Below, piece by piece: positions 1 to 10,039 of a stretch of 64,000 bases of DNA. The stretch's first letter is position 1. Each line of letters begins with the position of its first letter. The notes under the pieces were generated by a model. It saw only the letters and a list, made by a program, of their open reading frames with translations. It was not told the DNA's origin and ran no database searches. The stretch spans positions 32,708 to 96,707 of the forward strand of contig NZ_KV820368.1 in NCBI RefSeq assembly GCF_001815355.1, read 5' to 3'. A program made the translations under genes and the position numbers. The stretch comes from Haemophilus sp. HMSC068C11. Its GTDB lineage: Bacteria > Pseudomonadota > Gammaproteobacteria > Enterobacterales > Pasteurellaceae.

Positions 1-433
1 TTAAGAGCGTCGGTTCATTTTCGAGTGAACGTAATGCTGTCGCCACCGAAAGCGAATTCGTCATCACAACCAAGCCTTGCTTGCGATTAAGTTGTTTAAT
101 CAATGCAGCGGTTGTACTGCCACTATCCACAATAATGCGATTGTGATCACGAATACGTTCTGCAGCTGCCTTTGCTAAGACTAACTTTCGTTGCGAAAGT
201 TCATCATCTTGTTCTTCTTCGATAATTTCTTGTGGCATTAAAATAGCACCACCATATCTACGAAGAAGGAAACCATTACTTTCCAATGCGGTGAGATCTT
301 TTCGAATCGTCACTTCAGAGGTGTCAAATAACTGTACTAGCTGTTCTACACTGACTTCACCTTGTTCTTGCAGCAGTTGCATGATGGCATGTCTGCGCTG
401 TTGGGTATTTCGGTGTTGAATGTTTCGTTTCAT
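1..433 (-). CDS. DeoR/GlpR-family transcriptional regulator (3' part beyond window)
   Basis: This gene is cut by the window's left edge; 144 codons from the ATG at 433 can be read. The N-terminus is a DeoR-type winged helix-turn-helix (residues about 5-58) with the family signature SEVTIRKDLTALE and the following RRYGGA. The sugar-phosphate-sensing domain begins next, with IIVDSGSTTAALI and VVMTNSLSVATAL. Proteins of this family are usually about 250 residues and repress sugar or amino-sugar operons. The AgaR-like spacing suggests a phosphosugar inducer, but the target genes are outside the window, so specificity is unknown. Confidence 0.85.
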   Translation of the reverse strand, partial: MKRNIQHRNTQQRRHAIMQLLQEQGEVSVEQLVQLFDTSEVTIRKDLTALESNGFLLRRYGGAILMPQEIIEEEQDDELSQRKLVLAKAAAERIRDHNRIIVDSGSTTAALIKQLNRKQGLVVMTNSLSVATALRSLENEPTLL

Positions 434-510
434 TATTTATATCCGTATTTAAGTTTCGCTTCGGAATTATATCGGCAAAATGATGATTGTAAAGCTAAAA
501 TTTAGGCAAC

Positions 511-535
511 AAAAAACCCTGACAAAGCAGGGTTT
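511..535 (-). terminator. Intrinsic terminator of hupA
   Basis: The 8-bp stem AAACCCTG/CAGGGTTT (514-521 and 528-535) has a 6-nt loop. On the minus strand it is followed by a T-rich run, 25 bases past the hupA stop codon. Confidence 0.85.
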
Positions 536-559
536 AATTAAAATCCGTTTTAAGACCAA

Positions 560-832
560 TTATTTGATTGCGTCTTTTAATGCTTTACCAGATACGAATG
601 CAGGAACTTTAGATGCTGCGATTTTGATTTCTGCACCAGTTTGTGGGTTACGGCCAGTACGTGCTGCACGTTTGTTCACTTTGAATGTACCGAAACCGAT
701 TAATTGAACAGGTTCACCTTTTTTAAGGCTACCAGTGATAGCGGCTAAAGTAGCTTCTAATGCAGCTTTAGCTTGTTTTTTGTTTAATTCAGCTGCACTT
801 GCAATTGCATCGATTAAATCTGTTTTGTTCAT
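560..832 (-). CDS. hupA: DNA-binding protein HU-alpha
   Basis: HU is a small basic nucleoid protein that bends DNA as a dimer and supports replication, repair and transcription. The 90-residue product has the full length of the family. The dimerisation helices are residues 1-40, and the DNA-binding arm carries the signature [21 protein letters not shown] (about 46-66). It is transcribed alone, with a terminator just downstream. A CRP-like site lies about 120 bp upstream of the start. The order yjaG-hupA, with hemE and nudC behind, matches the enterobacterial arrangement, which favours HU-alpha over HU-beta. Confidence 0.95.
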   Translation of the reverse strand: MNKTDLIDAIASAAELNKKQAKAALEATLAAITGSLKKGEPVQLIGFGTFKVNKRAARTGRNPQTGAEIKIAASKVPAFVSGKALKDAIK

Positions 833-953
833 AAATTTGTACCTTCTGTTAAATTAAAATTGACTCTATTCAAATAAGCGTAGCTTTTAACTGCTACGGC
901 TTGGGCAAGTCTAATCGAACTTGGGGGGAAATAAAAGCCCGATTTGCAAAAAT

Positions 954-969
954 TGTGACAAATCTCACG
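954..969. promoter_or_regulatory. CRP-like binding site upstream of hupA
   Basis: TGTGACAAATCTCACG matches the CRP pattern TGTGA-N6-TCACA at nine of ten conserved positions. It lies between the end of the yjaG gene and hupA, about 120 bp before the hupA start. E. coli hupA is CRP-controlled, which makes the site plausible; occupancy is inferred. Confidence 0.55.
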
Positions 970-1560
970 TTATTGCTCAATTTTTATACCAATATTGGAG
1001 ATTCCCTCCTGCTTTATCTCGTTGCGGAGGGATAAAATCAAGTCTACATCGCGTTTTTCACAGTCTTTGAGTAAGCGATAGATTTGCCATTGAAGGTCTA
1101 ATTCTTCTTCAATTTCTTCACGGCTTTTCAGTTCAGTTTCAGAAAGATCTCGATCTTCTTGTGTTTCTAACAAAGAACAAACCGTGCCTAATGAAATTTG
1201 GCTGATTTGAATTGCTTTTTCAAGTGTCTCGCCCGCGATAATCGCATGCAATAATTCACCTAACGCTTCACAAGCATCGAGAGCAGGTACCACACCAAAG
1301 AAGTCGTAATCATTCACATCAGGAATAATTTCTTCAAGTTTCTCTAATTGGTTCTCGAAATTAATCTTTGCCTCTTTAACCGTTAGAAACTCCCACACTA
1401 AGTTTAAAATGTTGTGATAGGTTTTGTCTGCAGGCTTTTGTTCCGTCATTTGGCAGAATAGGGTAAAGTTAGGTGCCATACGCTCGCATAAGCAAGCCAT
1501 AAAGGTTAGATGTTGCCAGCTTTCGAGATTTTCGAGTCGCTTGTGAATCGGATTTCGCAT
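970..1560 (-). CDS. yjaG: YjaG-family (DUF416) protein
   Basis: This 196-residue cytoplasmic protein matches the YjaG/DUF416 family by its opening (NPIHKRLENLESWQHLTFMACLCERMAPNF) pattern, its acidic helical composition and its position. It has no signal peptide or membrane segment. Family members are about 195 residues and their biochemical role is not established. It lies 11 bases after hemE and before hupA, in the same order as E. coli hemE-nfi-yjaG-hupA but without nfi. It probably belongs to the nudC-hemE transcript. Assignment to the family is firm; function is open. Confidence 0.85.
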   Translation of the reverse strand: MRNPIHKRLENLESWQHLTFMACLCERMAPNFTLFCQMTEQKPADKTYHNILNLVWEFLTVKEAKINFENQLEKLEEIIPDVNDYDFFGVVPALDACEALGELLHAIIAGETLEKAIQISQISLGTVCSLLETQEDRDLSETELKSREEIEEELDLQWQIYRLLKDCEKRDVDLILSLRNEIKQEGISNIGIKIEQ

Positions 1561-1571
1561 TTTCTTCTCGC

Positions 1572-2636
1572 TTATTTATGATAGGCTTTAGAGAACTCAT
1601 GAATCGCATCCACGAAGATTTTTGGTGCGCTTTCCGGCACATCTTGATGAATACCATGACCTAAATTAAATACATGTCCGCTGCCTTGACCAAAATCAGC
1701 TAAAATTGACCGCACTTCTTGCTCAATACGTTCTGCTGGTGCATATAACACGCTTGGATCCATATTGCCTTGTAGTGCCACTTTATGGCCTACGCGTGCT
1801 TTTGCATCAGCCAAATTAACGGTCCAGTCTAATCCGAGCGCATCACAGCCCGTATTCGCCATGGCTTCTAACCATAACCCGCCGCCTTTAGTAAATAAAG
1901 TCACCGGTACTTTACGGCCATCGTGTTCACGAATTAAACCATCGACGATTTTGTGCATATATTGCAAAGAGAAGTCTAAATATTCGCGATGACCTAACAC
2001 GCCGCCCCAAGTATCAAATACCATGACGGCTTGTGCACCTGCTTTGATTTGAGCGTTTAAGTATAAAATCACGGAATCCGCCACTTTATCTAATAAAAGA
2101 TGCAAAGTTTGCGGTTCGGCATACATCATTTTTTTGATTTTATTGAAGGTTTTGCTGCTACCGCCTTCAACCATATAAGTCGCCAGTGTCCACGGGCTAC
2201 CAGAGAAACCAATCAGTGGTACTTCGCCTTTTAGTTCACGACGAATTGTGCGCACAGCGTTCATTACATATTGAAGTTCGCCTTCAGGGTCAGGAATGGG
2301 TAAATTTTCGACCGCACTTTTGTTTTCAATTGGATGGGCAAATTTCGGACCTTCACCTGCACCAAAACTTAAGCCTAGCCCCATCGCATCAGGAATAGTC
2401 AGAATATCTGAAAATAAAATGGCTGCATCTAAAGCATAGCGACGAAGTGGCTGTAAGGTAACTTCACAAGCTAAATCTGCATTACGGCAAAGAGACATAA
2501 AATCGCCCGCTTCAGCGCGTGTTGCTTTATATTCAGGCAAATAGCGTCCCGCTTGGCGCATCATCCATACGGGTGTCATATCCACGGGTTCACGTAATAA
2601 GGCTTTTAAATAACGATCATTTTTTAATTCAGACAT
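1572..2636 (-). CDS. hemE: Uroporphyrinogen decarboxylase
   Basis: HemE removes four carboxyl groups from uroporphyrinogen III to give coproporphyrinogen III, a cytoplasmic step of haem synthesis. The 354-residue product has the usual length. The N-terminal signature [15 protein letters not shown] (about 24-38) and the second signature [16 protein letters not shown] are both present. I chose the ATG at 2636 because it gives MSELKND, has AGGAAAG just upstream and gives the usual family length; a longer frame to 2672 lacks these supports. It follows nudC by 14 bases, so the two are probably cotranscribed. Its presence argues against haemin-dependent H. influenzae as the source. Confidence 0.96.
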   Translation of the reverse strand: MSELKNDRYLKALLREPVDMTPVWMMRQAGRYLPEYKATRAEAGDFMSLCRNADLACEVTLQPLRRYALDAAILFSDILTIPDAMGLGLSFGAGEGPKFAHPIENKSAVENLPIPDPEGELQYVMNAVRTIRRELKGEVPLIGFSGSPWTLATYMVEGGSSKTFNKIKKMMYAEPQTLHLLLDKVADSVILYLNAQIKAGAQAVMVFDTWGGVLGHREYLDFSLQYMHKIVDGLIREHDGRKVPVTLFTKGGGLWLEAMANTGCDALGLDWTVNLADAKARVGHKVALQGNMDPSVLYAPAERIEQEVRSILADFGQGSGHVFNLGHGIHQDVPESAPKIFVDAIHEFSKAYHK

Positions 2637-2650
2637 GGGCTTTCCTTTAT

Positions 2651-3442
2651 TTATTTTTGTTCCGCTTTGCAAAGCTCAAGCGTAGCATTAATTAATTTGA
2701 GTGCGATAGTACCTGTTGGCGGTAATTCTGGCAAGGGGGCCGCGCTAGAAAACCATTGTGCATCATGCAGTTCTGTTTCTTGCAGTTGAATTTCTCCGCT
2801 GTCGTAATCAGCTAAAAAGCCCACCATTTGTGAATTCGGGAACGCCCAAGGTTGACTACCGAAATAGCGAATATTCTTCACACGAATACCGGTTTCTTCA
2901 AACACTTCGCGACGAACAGCATCTTCAAAAGTTTCACCCACTTCCACAAAACCGGCCAGCGTGGTGTACATCCCAGCTTTGCCAGGCGTGTAATGGCGTT
3001 TATGGTTAGCTAATAAAATCTCAGTGCCACGGCGAACGGCGACGATAATCGAAGGGCAAATAACCGGATAAGTGCGATAGCCGCAACTTGTACATTGAAC
3101 CGCAAGTTCATCGTGAGTTTGTTTCGCTTTTTGACCGCACTTTCCGCAGAATTGGTGAGTTTCCAAAAAATGATTGATTTCTACGCCTCGGCTTAACACA
3201 TGAAAATCTTCAGTCGGTAAGGACAACAAACTCCGTAAGGAAAGGTATTCTCGTTCATCTTGATCATTTTCTGCCACAAGCCATAAAGGTTGTGATTTCC
3301 ATTTCCCGAGCAACATAGCTTTTTGCGTTGTGAGGTCGAGTTCCTTTGCTACTCCAAAAGGCAGATCATTTTCCAGCCAATAAAGTGTTGATCCTTTGGT
3401 GAGCAGCCAATATCCCTGATCTTCGGGCTGAATTGCTTTCAT
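2651..3442 (-). CDS. nudC: NADH pyrophosphatase / NAD-cap decapping hydrolase NudC
   Basis: NudC is a Nudix hydrolase that cleaves NADH to NMNH and AMP and removes NAD caps from RNA 5' ends. The 263-residue protein shows a four-cysteine zinc site (CGKCG and [10 protein letters not shown], about 97-120). The Nudix box [20 protein letters not shown] follows at about 158-177, and the family motif [11 protein letters not shown] comes after it. The ATG at 3442 (MKAIQPE) gives the family length. An upstream in-frame ATG at 3475 starts inside a USS and is rejected. It is the likely first gene of nudC-hemE-yjaG. Confidence 0.94.
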   Translation of the reverse strand: MKAIQPEDQGYWLLTKGSTLYWLENDLPFGVAKELDLTTQKAMLLGKWKSQPLWLVAENDQDEREYLSLRSLLSLPTEDFHVLSRGVEINHFLETHQFCGKCGQKAKQTHDELAVQCTSCGYRTYPVICPSIIVAVRRGTEILLANHKRHYTPGKAGMYTTLAGFVEVGETFEDAVRREVFEETGIRVKNIRYFGSQPWAFPNSQMVGFLADYDSGEIQLQETELHDAQWFSSAAPLPELPPTGTIALKLINATLELCKAEQK

Positions 3443-3589
3443 ATTTTTCTCTTTTTGTTTCAAAAGTGCGGTCATTATAAAAGGGATTTTTCGGAAAAAC
3501 GAATTTAATTTCTGTGATAAAAATAGCTAGTCAGTTTTCGTTGTGCTACACTAGCAACCTGTTTTTCTCTTTAAAATTAGGAATGACAA

Positions 3590-4045
3590 ATGTCTTTTTT
3601 CTCTTTTGCTTTTTTAGAAAATGCGATGTCTTTTCAAGGTTATTTTAAATATATCGCCATTTTTGTCTCGTTAGGTGCATTGCTTGTGGTGACAAGCTTA
3701 TATTTGCGTCATCGGTTACAAACCAAATATCGTGATCTCAGTATTATTTTCCTTTTATTAATCATTTTCTTGCTCGGTGTGCAATATAACCAATATGAGC
3801 GAAGTGAAGTCTATACAGCTGATACCTCTCGCGTGGTGACATTTTTAAATTCGGTGAAAGACAGTCAAAATTTGCAGAAAGAAGATATTCGTACCAATAG
3901 CCGTACATTAACGAACGGCATGATTTTAAATATTCGGGATCAGTATTTCGAAGTCCATTTTAATAATGATTTTTCAGCGTATACCTTATCCCCAATTAAC
4001 TTAGTAAACCCGAATGTTACTGTGATTGATAAGGAGGATAAATAA
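3590..4045 (+). CDS. DUF3290-family membrane protein
   Basis: The 151-residue product has two hydrophobic segments near the N-terminus (about 17-40 and 46-65), followed by a soluble domain of about 85 residues. The composition and pairing match DUF3290 proteins, which typically sit beside a DUF421/YetF gene, mostly in Firmicutes. The stop codon overlaps the next gene's start by one base (TAATG), with an AAGGAGG site at the junction, so translation is coupled. The pair probably forms one membrane unit. No function is established; family call by recognition only. Confidence 0.75.
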   Translation: MSFFSFAFLENAMSFQGYFKYIAIFVSLGALLVVTSLYLRHRLQTKYRDLSIIFLLLIIFLLGVQYNQYERSEVYTADTSRVVTFLNSVKDSQNLQKEDIRTNSRTLTNGMILNIRDQYFEVHFNNDFSAYTLSPINLVNPNVTVIDKEDK

Positions 4046-4680
4046 TGGATGGCTACACATTATTAGGCTTGAAATTGGCCATGGGTATTATTGGACTGGT
4101 ACTCCAAATTAACTTAATGGGAAAAGGTAACCTTGCACCGACCTCCGCGATGGATCAGGTACAAAACTATGTGCTAGGTGGCATTATTGGTGGTGTGATT
4201 TATAGCGATAGTATTGGGGTATTCCAGTTCTCTCTCGTGCTCGTGCTTTGGACATTATTGGTTTTTACCCTCCGTTTTATCAAAAATCATAACAAATTAG
4301 TTAAATCGTTGATTGATGGTAAACCTGTTTGGGTGATTTCAAACGGTAAGGTCAAAACCGCTGAATGTATGAAAAACGGTATTGCTGCCCATGACCTCAT
4401 GTTTAAGTTACGTGCAGCCGGTATCTATGAAATCAAAACGGTTAAACGTGCGGTATTCGAACAAAATGGGCAACTCTCGATTATTCAATACGGCGATGAT
4501 AACTTACGTTATCCATTAATTGTTGATGGACAATTAGATGATGATATTTTAGACATTATTGATCGTGATGAAGAATGGGTTAAAGCCGAGTTAGAAAAAC
4601 AGAACCTAACAGTTGAGCAAGTGTATATTGGCGAATATTTGAATGGTCAGTTAGTGACACATTTATATGAAAACAAATAA
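4045..4680 (+). CDS. DUF421 / YetF-family membrane protein
   Basis: This 211-residue protein has three hydrophobic segments (about 6-24, 42-60 and 62-80) and then a cytoplasmic alpha/beta domain, the usual DUF421 (YetF, YcaP) layout. The tail carries the recognisable GKPVWVISNGKV and later conserved acidic stretches. Members are associated with the envelope and with spore germination in Bacillus, but their molecular role is unknown. It is translationally coupled to the DUF3290 gene upstream and followed by a terminator made from a USS pair. Such two-gene units are commoner in Firmicutes, so transfer is possible but not shown. Confidence 0.8.
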   Translation: MDGYTLLGLKLAMGIIGLVLQINLMGKGNLAPTSAMDQVQNYVLGGIIGGVIYSDSIGVFQFSLVLVLWTLLVFTLRFIKNHNKLVKSLIDGKPVWVISNGKVKTAECMKNGIAAHDLMFKLRAAGIYEIKTVKRAVFEQNGQLSIIQYGDDNLRYPLIVDGQLDDDILDIIDRDEEWVKAELEKQNLTVEQVYIGEYLNGQLVTHLYENK

Positions 4681-4683
4681 AAA

Positions 4684-4716
4684 AAGACCGCACCTTAAAA
4701 GTGCGGTCTTTTTTGT
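4684..4716. terminator. Bidirectional terminator built from an inverted USS pair
   Basis: AAGACCGCAC and GTGCGGTCTT (4684-4693 and 4701-4710) form a 10-bp stem with a T run on the plus strand and an A run before it. It separates the convergent DUF421 and tyrP genes. Confidence 0.85.
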
Positions 4717-4722
4717 TTCATT

Positions 4723-5937
4723 TTAACCCACGACGAAAGGTAAGTAACCAGCTCTAATCGCAAAAGGAATTGAAGTAATAATCACTCCAAGGACTAAGAC
4801 GAGTACTAACAATGCTTTACCGCCCCACACTCTGTATGGCAAGTTAGGATGAATCGCACGTGCTTTCCAAACTAATGCTACCGGTAAAACCACTGCGTAG
4901 AACGCGAACATTTGACCGGCATAACCCAGAGCGAGAATAAAACCTTCCGGATAGAAAAGGGAGAAAAGCACTGGGGGAATAAAGGTCATTAAACCTAATG
5001 AAATACGCCCTGCATGAATATCAAAAGATTGTTTGAGTAAGTCTTCGATACATTCTAATAAACCTAATGCCACCCCTAAGAATGAAGTGACCAATGCTAA
5101 AGTGGAGAAGATTTTTACCGCATTCGCAATAATTGGGCTTTGGGTGATTTCTAAGGTTGCTTTCACCAAGCCATTTAACGTGGCGTCTTCACGTAAAATT
5201 TGTAAAAACTCATTTTGGCTGAGTAAGCCGTGCGTCGAAAGCTGCCATAAAAAGTAAGCAAATAATGTGATGCCGGAACCCACTAAAATCGCAATGCGTA
5301 AGGATTTCACATTACCGTCTAAGTATTTATTTAAACTTGGAATGGAACCGTGGAAACCAAATGCCGTGAAAAATACAGGGCTTGCAGAAATAATTAAAGC
5401 GTTATCAATTGGCATCGCCATTAAGTTATCAAATTTGATGTTTGGTAGCATTAATGCGAGCACTAAGATAAAAGCAGCAATCATCACAAAGAATAATACG
5501 CGATTGATTTTGTCCACACTGTGTGTGCCGATGACAATAAAACTGCCGAAGAAAATGGTGAATACAAGCACCGCGATTTTGTTCATGGTGTCTTTATCGC
5601 CCATGGCTGGGAGTAAATCCATTAATAAGGAACCACCACCACTTACGTAAGCGGCAATTAAGGCATATAAGAAGACAATTAAAACAGCGGTGGAAATAAT
5701 TCGCCCTGCTTTACCAAAATATTGTGCAGCAAGTGTGCCGATCCCTGCATCACTGTCAGCGGTTTGATACAGTTCCACGAATAAAAGTGCAGTGAAAGTG
5801 AGCACAGCCCACAAGCCAATTAATAAGAAAACAGTTGCAGTTAAGCCAATCCCCGCAGAGGTGAGTGGCATTGCCAACATCCCTGCACCAATCATGGTTC
5901 CTGCAACAAGTAAGGTACTTCCCACAGTCTTGTTCAT
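4723..5937 (-). CDS. tyrP: Tyrosine-specific transporter (HAAAP family)
   Basis: This 404-residue inner-membrane protein has about eleven hydrophobic segments. It opens with the aromatic amino-acid permease signature GSTLLVAGTMIGAGMLAMPL (about 6-25), typical of TyrP, Mtr and TnaB. The segment AYVSGGGSLL and the motif SFLGVALGLLECIEDLL fit TyrP best. It should take up tyrosine by proton symport. It is transcribed alone, divergently from yicC, and ends at a shared terminator. Tyrosine as substrate is inferred from overall resemblance; tryptophan permeases are close relatives. Confidence 0.88.
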   Translation of the reverse strand: MNKTVGSTLLVAGTMIGAGMLAMPLTSAGIGLTATVFLLIGLWAVLTFTALLFVELYQTADSDAGIGTLAAQYFGKAGRIISTAVLIVFLYALIAAYVSGGGSLLMDLLPAMGDKDTMNKIAVLVFTIFFGSFIVIGTHSVDKINRVLFFVMIAAFILVLALMLPNIKFDNLMAMPIDNALIISASPVFFTAFGFHGSIPSLNKYLDGNVKSLRIAILVGSGITLFAYFLWQLSTHGLLSQNEFLQILREDATLNGLVKATLEITQSPIIANAVKIFSTLALVTSFLGVALGLLECIEDLLKQSFDIHAGRISLGLMTFIPPVLFSLFYPEGFILALGYAGQMFAFYAVVLPVALVWKARAIHPNLPYRVWGGKALLVLVLVLGVIITSIPFAIRAGYLPFVVG

Positions 5938-6113
5938 TTTATCTCCCTTAGGTTGTAATAATAAATTTACGATGATTGTATTTTAATCTTTACAATGTGT
6001 AAAGTAGGGAAAACAAAATTCTTCTACAAAATGTACGGTAGAAATGACCGCACTTTCCCGATAAAATAGCCGGCAAATCAATTAAGACAAGAGACAATAG
6101 TAGGAGAGCGCTT

Positions 6114-6977
6114 ATGATTTATAGTATGACAGCCTTTGCACGCCTTGAAATCAAGAAGGATTGGGGCGATGCAGTTTGGGAAATTCGTTCGGTTAACCAA
6201 CGTTATTTGGAAAACTTTTTCCGCTTGCCAGAGCAATTTCGTGGCTTGGAAAATGCTTTGCGTGAGAAACTTCGTCAAAATCTCACTCGCGGTAAAATTG
6301 AATGCTTATTGCGTATTGATAGCAAAAAGCAAGCAGCGGCTGAACTCAATTTAAATAAAGAGTTGGCGAATCAAGTTATCCAATCTTTACAATGGATTAA
6401 GTCGCAAGCTGGTGAGGGCGAAATCAATTTGGCGGATGTATTGCGTTATCCTGGCGTGGTAGAAGCGACTGAGCAAGATTTAGATGCGATTAGTCAAGAT
6501 TTGTTGACAGCTTTTGATGAGTTGTTGGTGGAGTTTATTGCAATGCGTGGCCGTGAAGGCGAAAAATTACAAGCCATTATTCAACAACGTTTAGATGGCA
6601 TTACGGTAGAAGCCGAAAAAGTGCGGTCACAAATGCCGGCAGTTTTACAATGGCAGCGTGAGCGTTTATTGCAACGTTTTGAAGAAGCGAAAATTCAACT
6701 TGATCCACAACGTGTCGAACAAGAAATGATTTTATTGGCGCAACGTGTGGATGTGGCGGAAGAATTAGATCGTCTGCAAATGCACGTGAAAGAAACCAAC
6801 AACATCTTGAAAAAAGGTGGGGCAGTGGGTCGTAAACTAGATTTTATGATGCAAGAGCTCAATCGTGAATCTAACACGTTGGCATCAAAATCCATTAATG
6901 CAGAGATCACCGCTTCTGCTGTGGAATTAAAAGTATTAATCGAACAAATGCGTGAGCAAATTCAAAACCTTGAATAG
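6114..6977 (+). CDS. yicC: YicC/YloC-family endoribonuclease
   Basis: The 287-residue protein opens with MIYSMTAFAR and has the hallmark SVNQRYLE (about 28-35). The C-terminal domain contains ILKKGGAVGRKLDFMMQELNRESNTLASKS (in two readable parts, about 236-265). Members act in RNA turnover: E. coli YicC promotes decay of the small RNA RyhB, and Bacillus YloC is an endoribonuclease. The start has GGAGAG seven bases upstream. It lies nine bases before ygfZ, so the two are likely cotranscribed. Family is certain; the activity here is by homology. Confidence 0.93.
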   Translation: MIYSMTAFARLEIKKDWGDAVWEIRSVNQRYLENFFRLPEQFRGLENALREKLRQNLTRGKIECLLRIDSKKQAAAELNLNKELANQVIQSLQWIKSQAGEGEINLADVLRYPGVVEATEQDLDAISQDLLTAFDELLVEFIAMRGREGEKLQAIIQQRLDGITVEAEKVRSQMPAVLQWQRERLLQRFEEAKIQLDPQRVEQEMILLAQRVDVAEELDRLQMHVKETNNILKKGGAVGRKLDFMMQELNRESNTLASKSINAEITASAVELKVLIEQMREQIQNLE

Positions 6978-6985
6978 GAAAAATC

Positions 6986-7825
6986 ATGGCAACATTTATT
7001 TCATTAAACCACTATGATTTGGTGGAAGTGGTGGGCGTAGATGCGGAGAAATATCTGCAAGGCCAATTAACTTGTGATGTGGTGCATTTGGCAGCAGGCG
7101 CTTCAACGCTTACAGCGCATTGTGATCCTAAAGGCAAAATGAACTCGTTGTTCCGCTTAATTAAGCTTTCTGCAGAGCAGTTTTTGATTTTAATGCCGAA
7201 AAATTTATTTGCTCCACTCGATCATTTAAAAAAATACGCCGTGTTTTCAAAAGTGACTTTTCAAGTATTGGATTGGCAAATTGTTGGCTTGATTGGTGAA
7301 AAGTGCGGTCGAATTCAAGCACAAATCATCTTGGATATTGATGAAAACCGAGCTATTTTGATCAATCCTACACCGTTAGATGTCACCTTTAATGGCGATG
7401 AAAAACAATGGCTTTGTGCGGATATTCAATCGGGCTTACCAAGCTTGAGTGCGGAAACGCAAAATGAATTTATCCCGCAGGCATTAAATCTACAAGCTAT
7501 CGAACAAGCAATTTCTTTTACTAAAGGCTGTTATATCGGGCAAGAAACTGTCGCGCGAGCCAAATATCGTGGCGCCAATAAACGAGCGATGTATGTGCTT
7601 TCGGGTGAAACAACGGTTACACCGAAAATCGGCAGCGAAATTGAAATGCAGTTAGAAACAGCTTGGCGTAAAACGGGTACGATCGTAAGTGCGGTCAATT
7701 TTGACGGCGTTTTATGGTTACAAGTGGTGATGAACAACGATTTAGAAGAAGGGATAAGTTTCCGTTTACCTGAAGATGGAACCGTTCTGAAAATTGAACC
7801 GTTACCTTATTCCATCAATAGTTAA
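6986..7825 (+). CDS. ygfZ: Folate-binding tRNA-modifying protein YgfZ
   Basis: YgfZ binds tetrahydrofolate, supports assembly or repair of some iron-sulfur enzymes and influences MiaB-dependent tRNA modification. The defining motif KGCYIGQE, with its essential cysteine, is at about residues 179-186, followed by ARAKYRGANKR. The N-terminal GcvT-like fold shows YLQGQLTCDV (about 22-31). At 279 residues it is shorter than the E. coli protein (326). It follows yicC and is closed by a strong hairpin terminator. Confidence 0.92.
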   Translation: MATFISLNHYDLVEVVGVDAEKYLQGQLTCDVVHLAAGASTLTAHCDPKGKMNSLFRLIKLSAEQFLILMPKNLFAPLDHLKKYAVFSKVTFQVLDWQIVGLIGEKCGRIQAQIILDIDENRAILINPTPLDVTFNGDEKQWLCADIQSGLPSLSAETQNEFIPQALNLQAIEQAISFTKGCYIGQETVARAKYRGANKRAMYVLSGETTVTPKIGSEIEMQLETAWRKTGTIVSAVNFDGVLWLQVVMNNDLEEGISFRLPEDGTVLKIEPLPYSINS

Positions 7826-7868
7826 AAAACGATTTAGTCATTGATGGCTTATAAGCTTATAAGAAGAA

Positions 7869-7900
7869 AAGAGAGAACCACAATGTTCTCTCTTTTTTTA
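7869..7900 (+). terminator. Intrinsic terminator of yicC-ygfZ
   Basis: The 10-bp stem AAGAGAGAAC/GTTCTCTCTT (7869-7878 and 7885-7894) has a 6-nt loop and a T run. Confidence 0.9.
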
Positions 7901-7948
7901 TTTTTTTAAAATCCGCTATAATTCTGAAAAACTCACGAATTGAACTCT

Positions 7949-9067
7949 ATGACTTATTATCTTGGTATTATGTCTGGCACCAGCCTTGATGGGGTGGACA
8001 TTGCCCTTACTGACATCCAATCTAATCAAACCAAATTAATTGCGGCAGATTTCACGCCGATGCCGGCAAATTTACGCGAAAAAGTAACCGCACTTATTCA
8101 ATCGGGTGAAACCTCGTTACAGTCTCTGGGCGAGCTTGATCATCAATTAGGCTTGCTTTATGCCGATTGCGTAAATACCTTTTTACATAAATACCAGTTA
8201 AAACCAGAACAGATCGAAGCCATTGGCTGTCATGGACAAACAGTGTGGCATTCCCCAAAAGGTCAATTTCCGTTTACCATGCAAATCGGTGATATGAATT
8301 TATTAGCCGCTAAAACAGGTATTACGGTCGTTGGTGATTTGCGCCGTAAAGATATGGCATTCGGTGGACAAGGGGCGCCTTTAGTACCCGCCTTTCACCA
8401 AGCGGTATTTTTTGATCCTAACTGGGCAACAGTGGTGCTTAATATTGGCGGCATTAGTAATGTATCCTTATTGATACCCGAACAGCCTGTCATTGGCTTT
8501 GATACAGGAACCGGTAATACCTTGCTCGACCAATGGATCGAAAAGCATCAAAGAAAAGCTTATGACAAAAATGGTGAATGGGCGGAGTCAGGTCAAGTGA
8601 ATTCAGATTTGTTAGCGGCATTATTAGATGAAGATTTCTTTCAACTGCCACCACCGAAAAGCACAGGGCGTGAATTATTTAATTTGGCTTGGCTAGAGAA
8701 TAAAATTCAAAAAATAGCAGGCAAAACGACCGCACTTTTACCACAAGATGTGCAAGCCACCTTGGCTGAATTTACCGTGCAAAGCATTGTTTTAGCCCTT
8801 AATAATATTCAGACGACATTACCATGCAGATTACTTGTTTGTGGCGGAGGTGCTAAAAATCAGGCGATCATGAATGGTTTAAAACAAGCATTACCAAATT
8901 GGCGTATTCAACTAACGACTGAATTAGAACTTGATATCGATTATGTGGAAGCGGCAGCTTTTGCTTGGTTGGCCTATCGTCGTATGCATAATTTGCCGGC
9001 TAATTTGCCGAGTGTTACGGGCGCTACAAGTGCGGTCAGTTTAGGGGCGATTTTTCCAAAGGAATAA
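7949..9067 (+). CDS. anmK: Anhydro-N-acetylmuramic acid kinase
   Basis: AnmK phosphorylates and opens 1,6-anhydro-MurNAc to MurNAc-6-phosphate during cell-wall recycling. The 372-residue protein has the N-terminal nucleotide-binding signature [12 protein letters not shown] (about 6-17), the segment GCHGQTVWH (about 90-98), and [14 protein letters not shown] (about 175-188). An in-frame TTG lies nine bases upstream of the chosen ATG; the ATG gives MTYYLG, the usual family start, though neither has a strong ribosome site. MurQ follows after three bases and uses the product. Confidence 0.95.
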   Translation: MTYYLGIMSGTSLDGVDIALTDIQSNQTKLIAADFTPMPANLREKVTALIQSGETSLQSLGELDHQLGLLYADCVNTFLHKYQLKPEQIEAIGCHGQTVWHSPKGQFPFTMQIGDMNLLAAKTGITVVGDLRRKDMAFGGQGAPLVPAFHQAVFFDPNWATVVLNIGGISNVSLLIPEQPVIGFDTGTGNTLLDQWIEKHQRKAYDKNGEWAESGQVNSDLLAALLDEDFFQLPPPKSTGRELFNLAWLENKIQKIAGKTTALLPQDVQATLAEFTVQSIVLALNNIQTTLPCRLLVCGGGAKNQAIMNGLKQALPNWRIQLTTELELDIDYVEAAAFAWLAYRRMHNLPANLPSVTGATSAVSLGAIFPKE

Positions 9068-9979
<912 letters not shown>

Positions 9980-9988
9980 GTAAAAATA

Positions 9989-10020
9989 AAAACGCTAGGC
10001 ATCAAACCTAGCGTTTTTAT
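9989..10020. terminator. Bidirectional terminator between murQ and the phosphohexomutase gene
   Basis: The 11-bp stem AAAACGCTAGG/CCTAGCGTTTT (9989-9999 and 10007-10017) has T-rich tails on both strands between convergent genes. Confidence 0.9.
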
Positions 10021-10039
10021 TATTTAATAGTTTGCTCAA

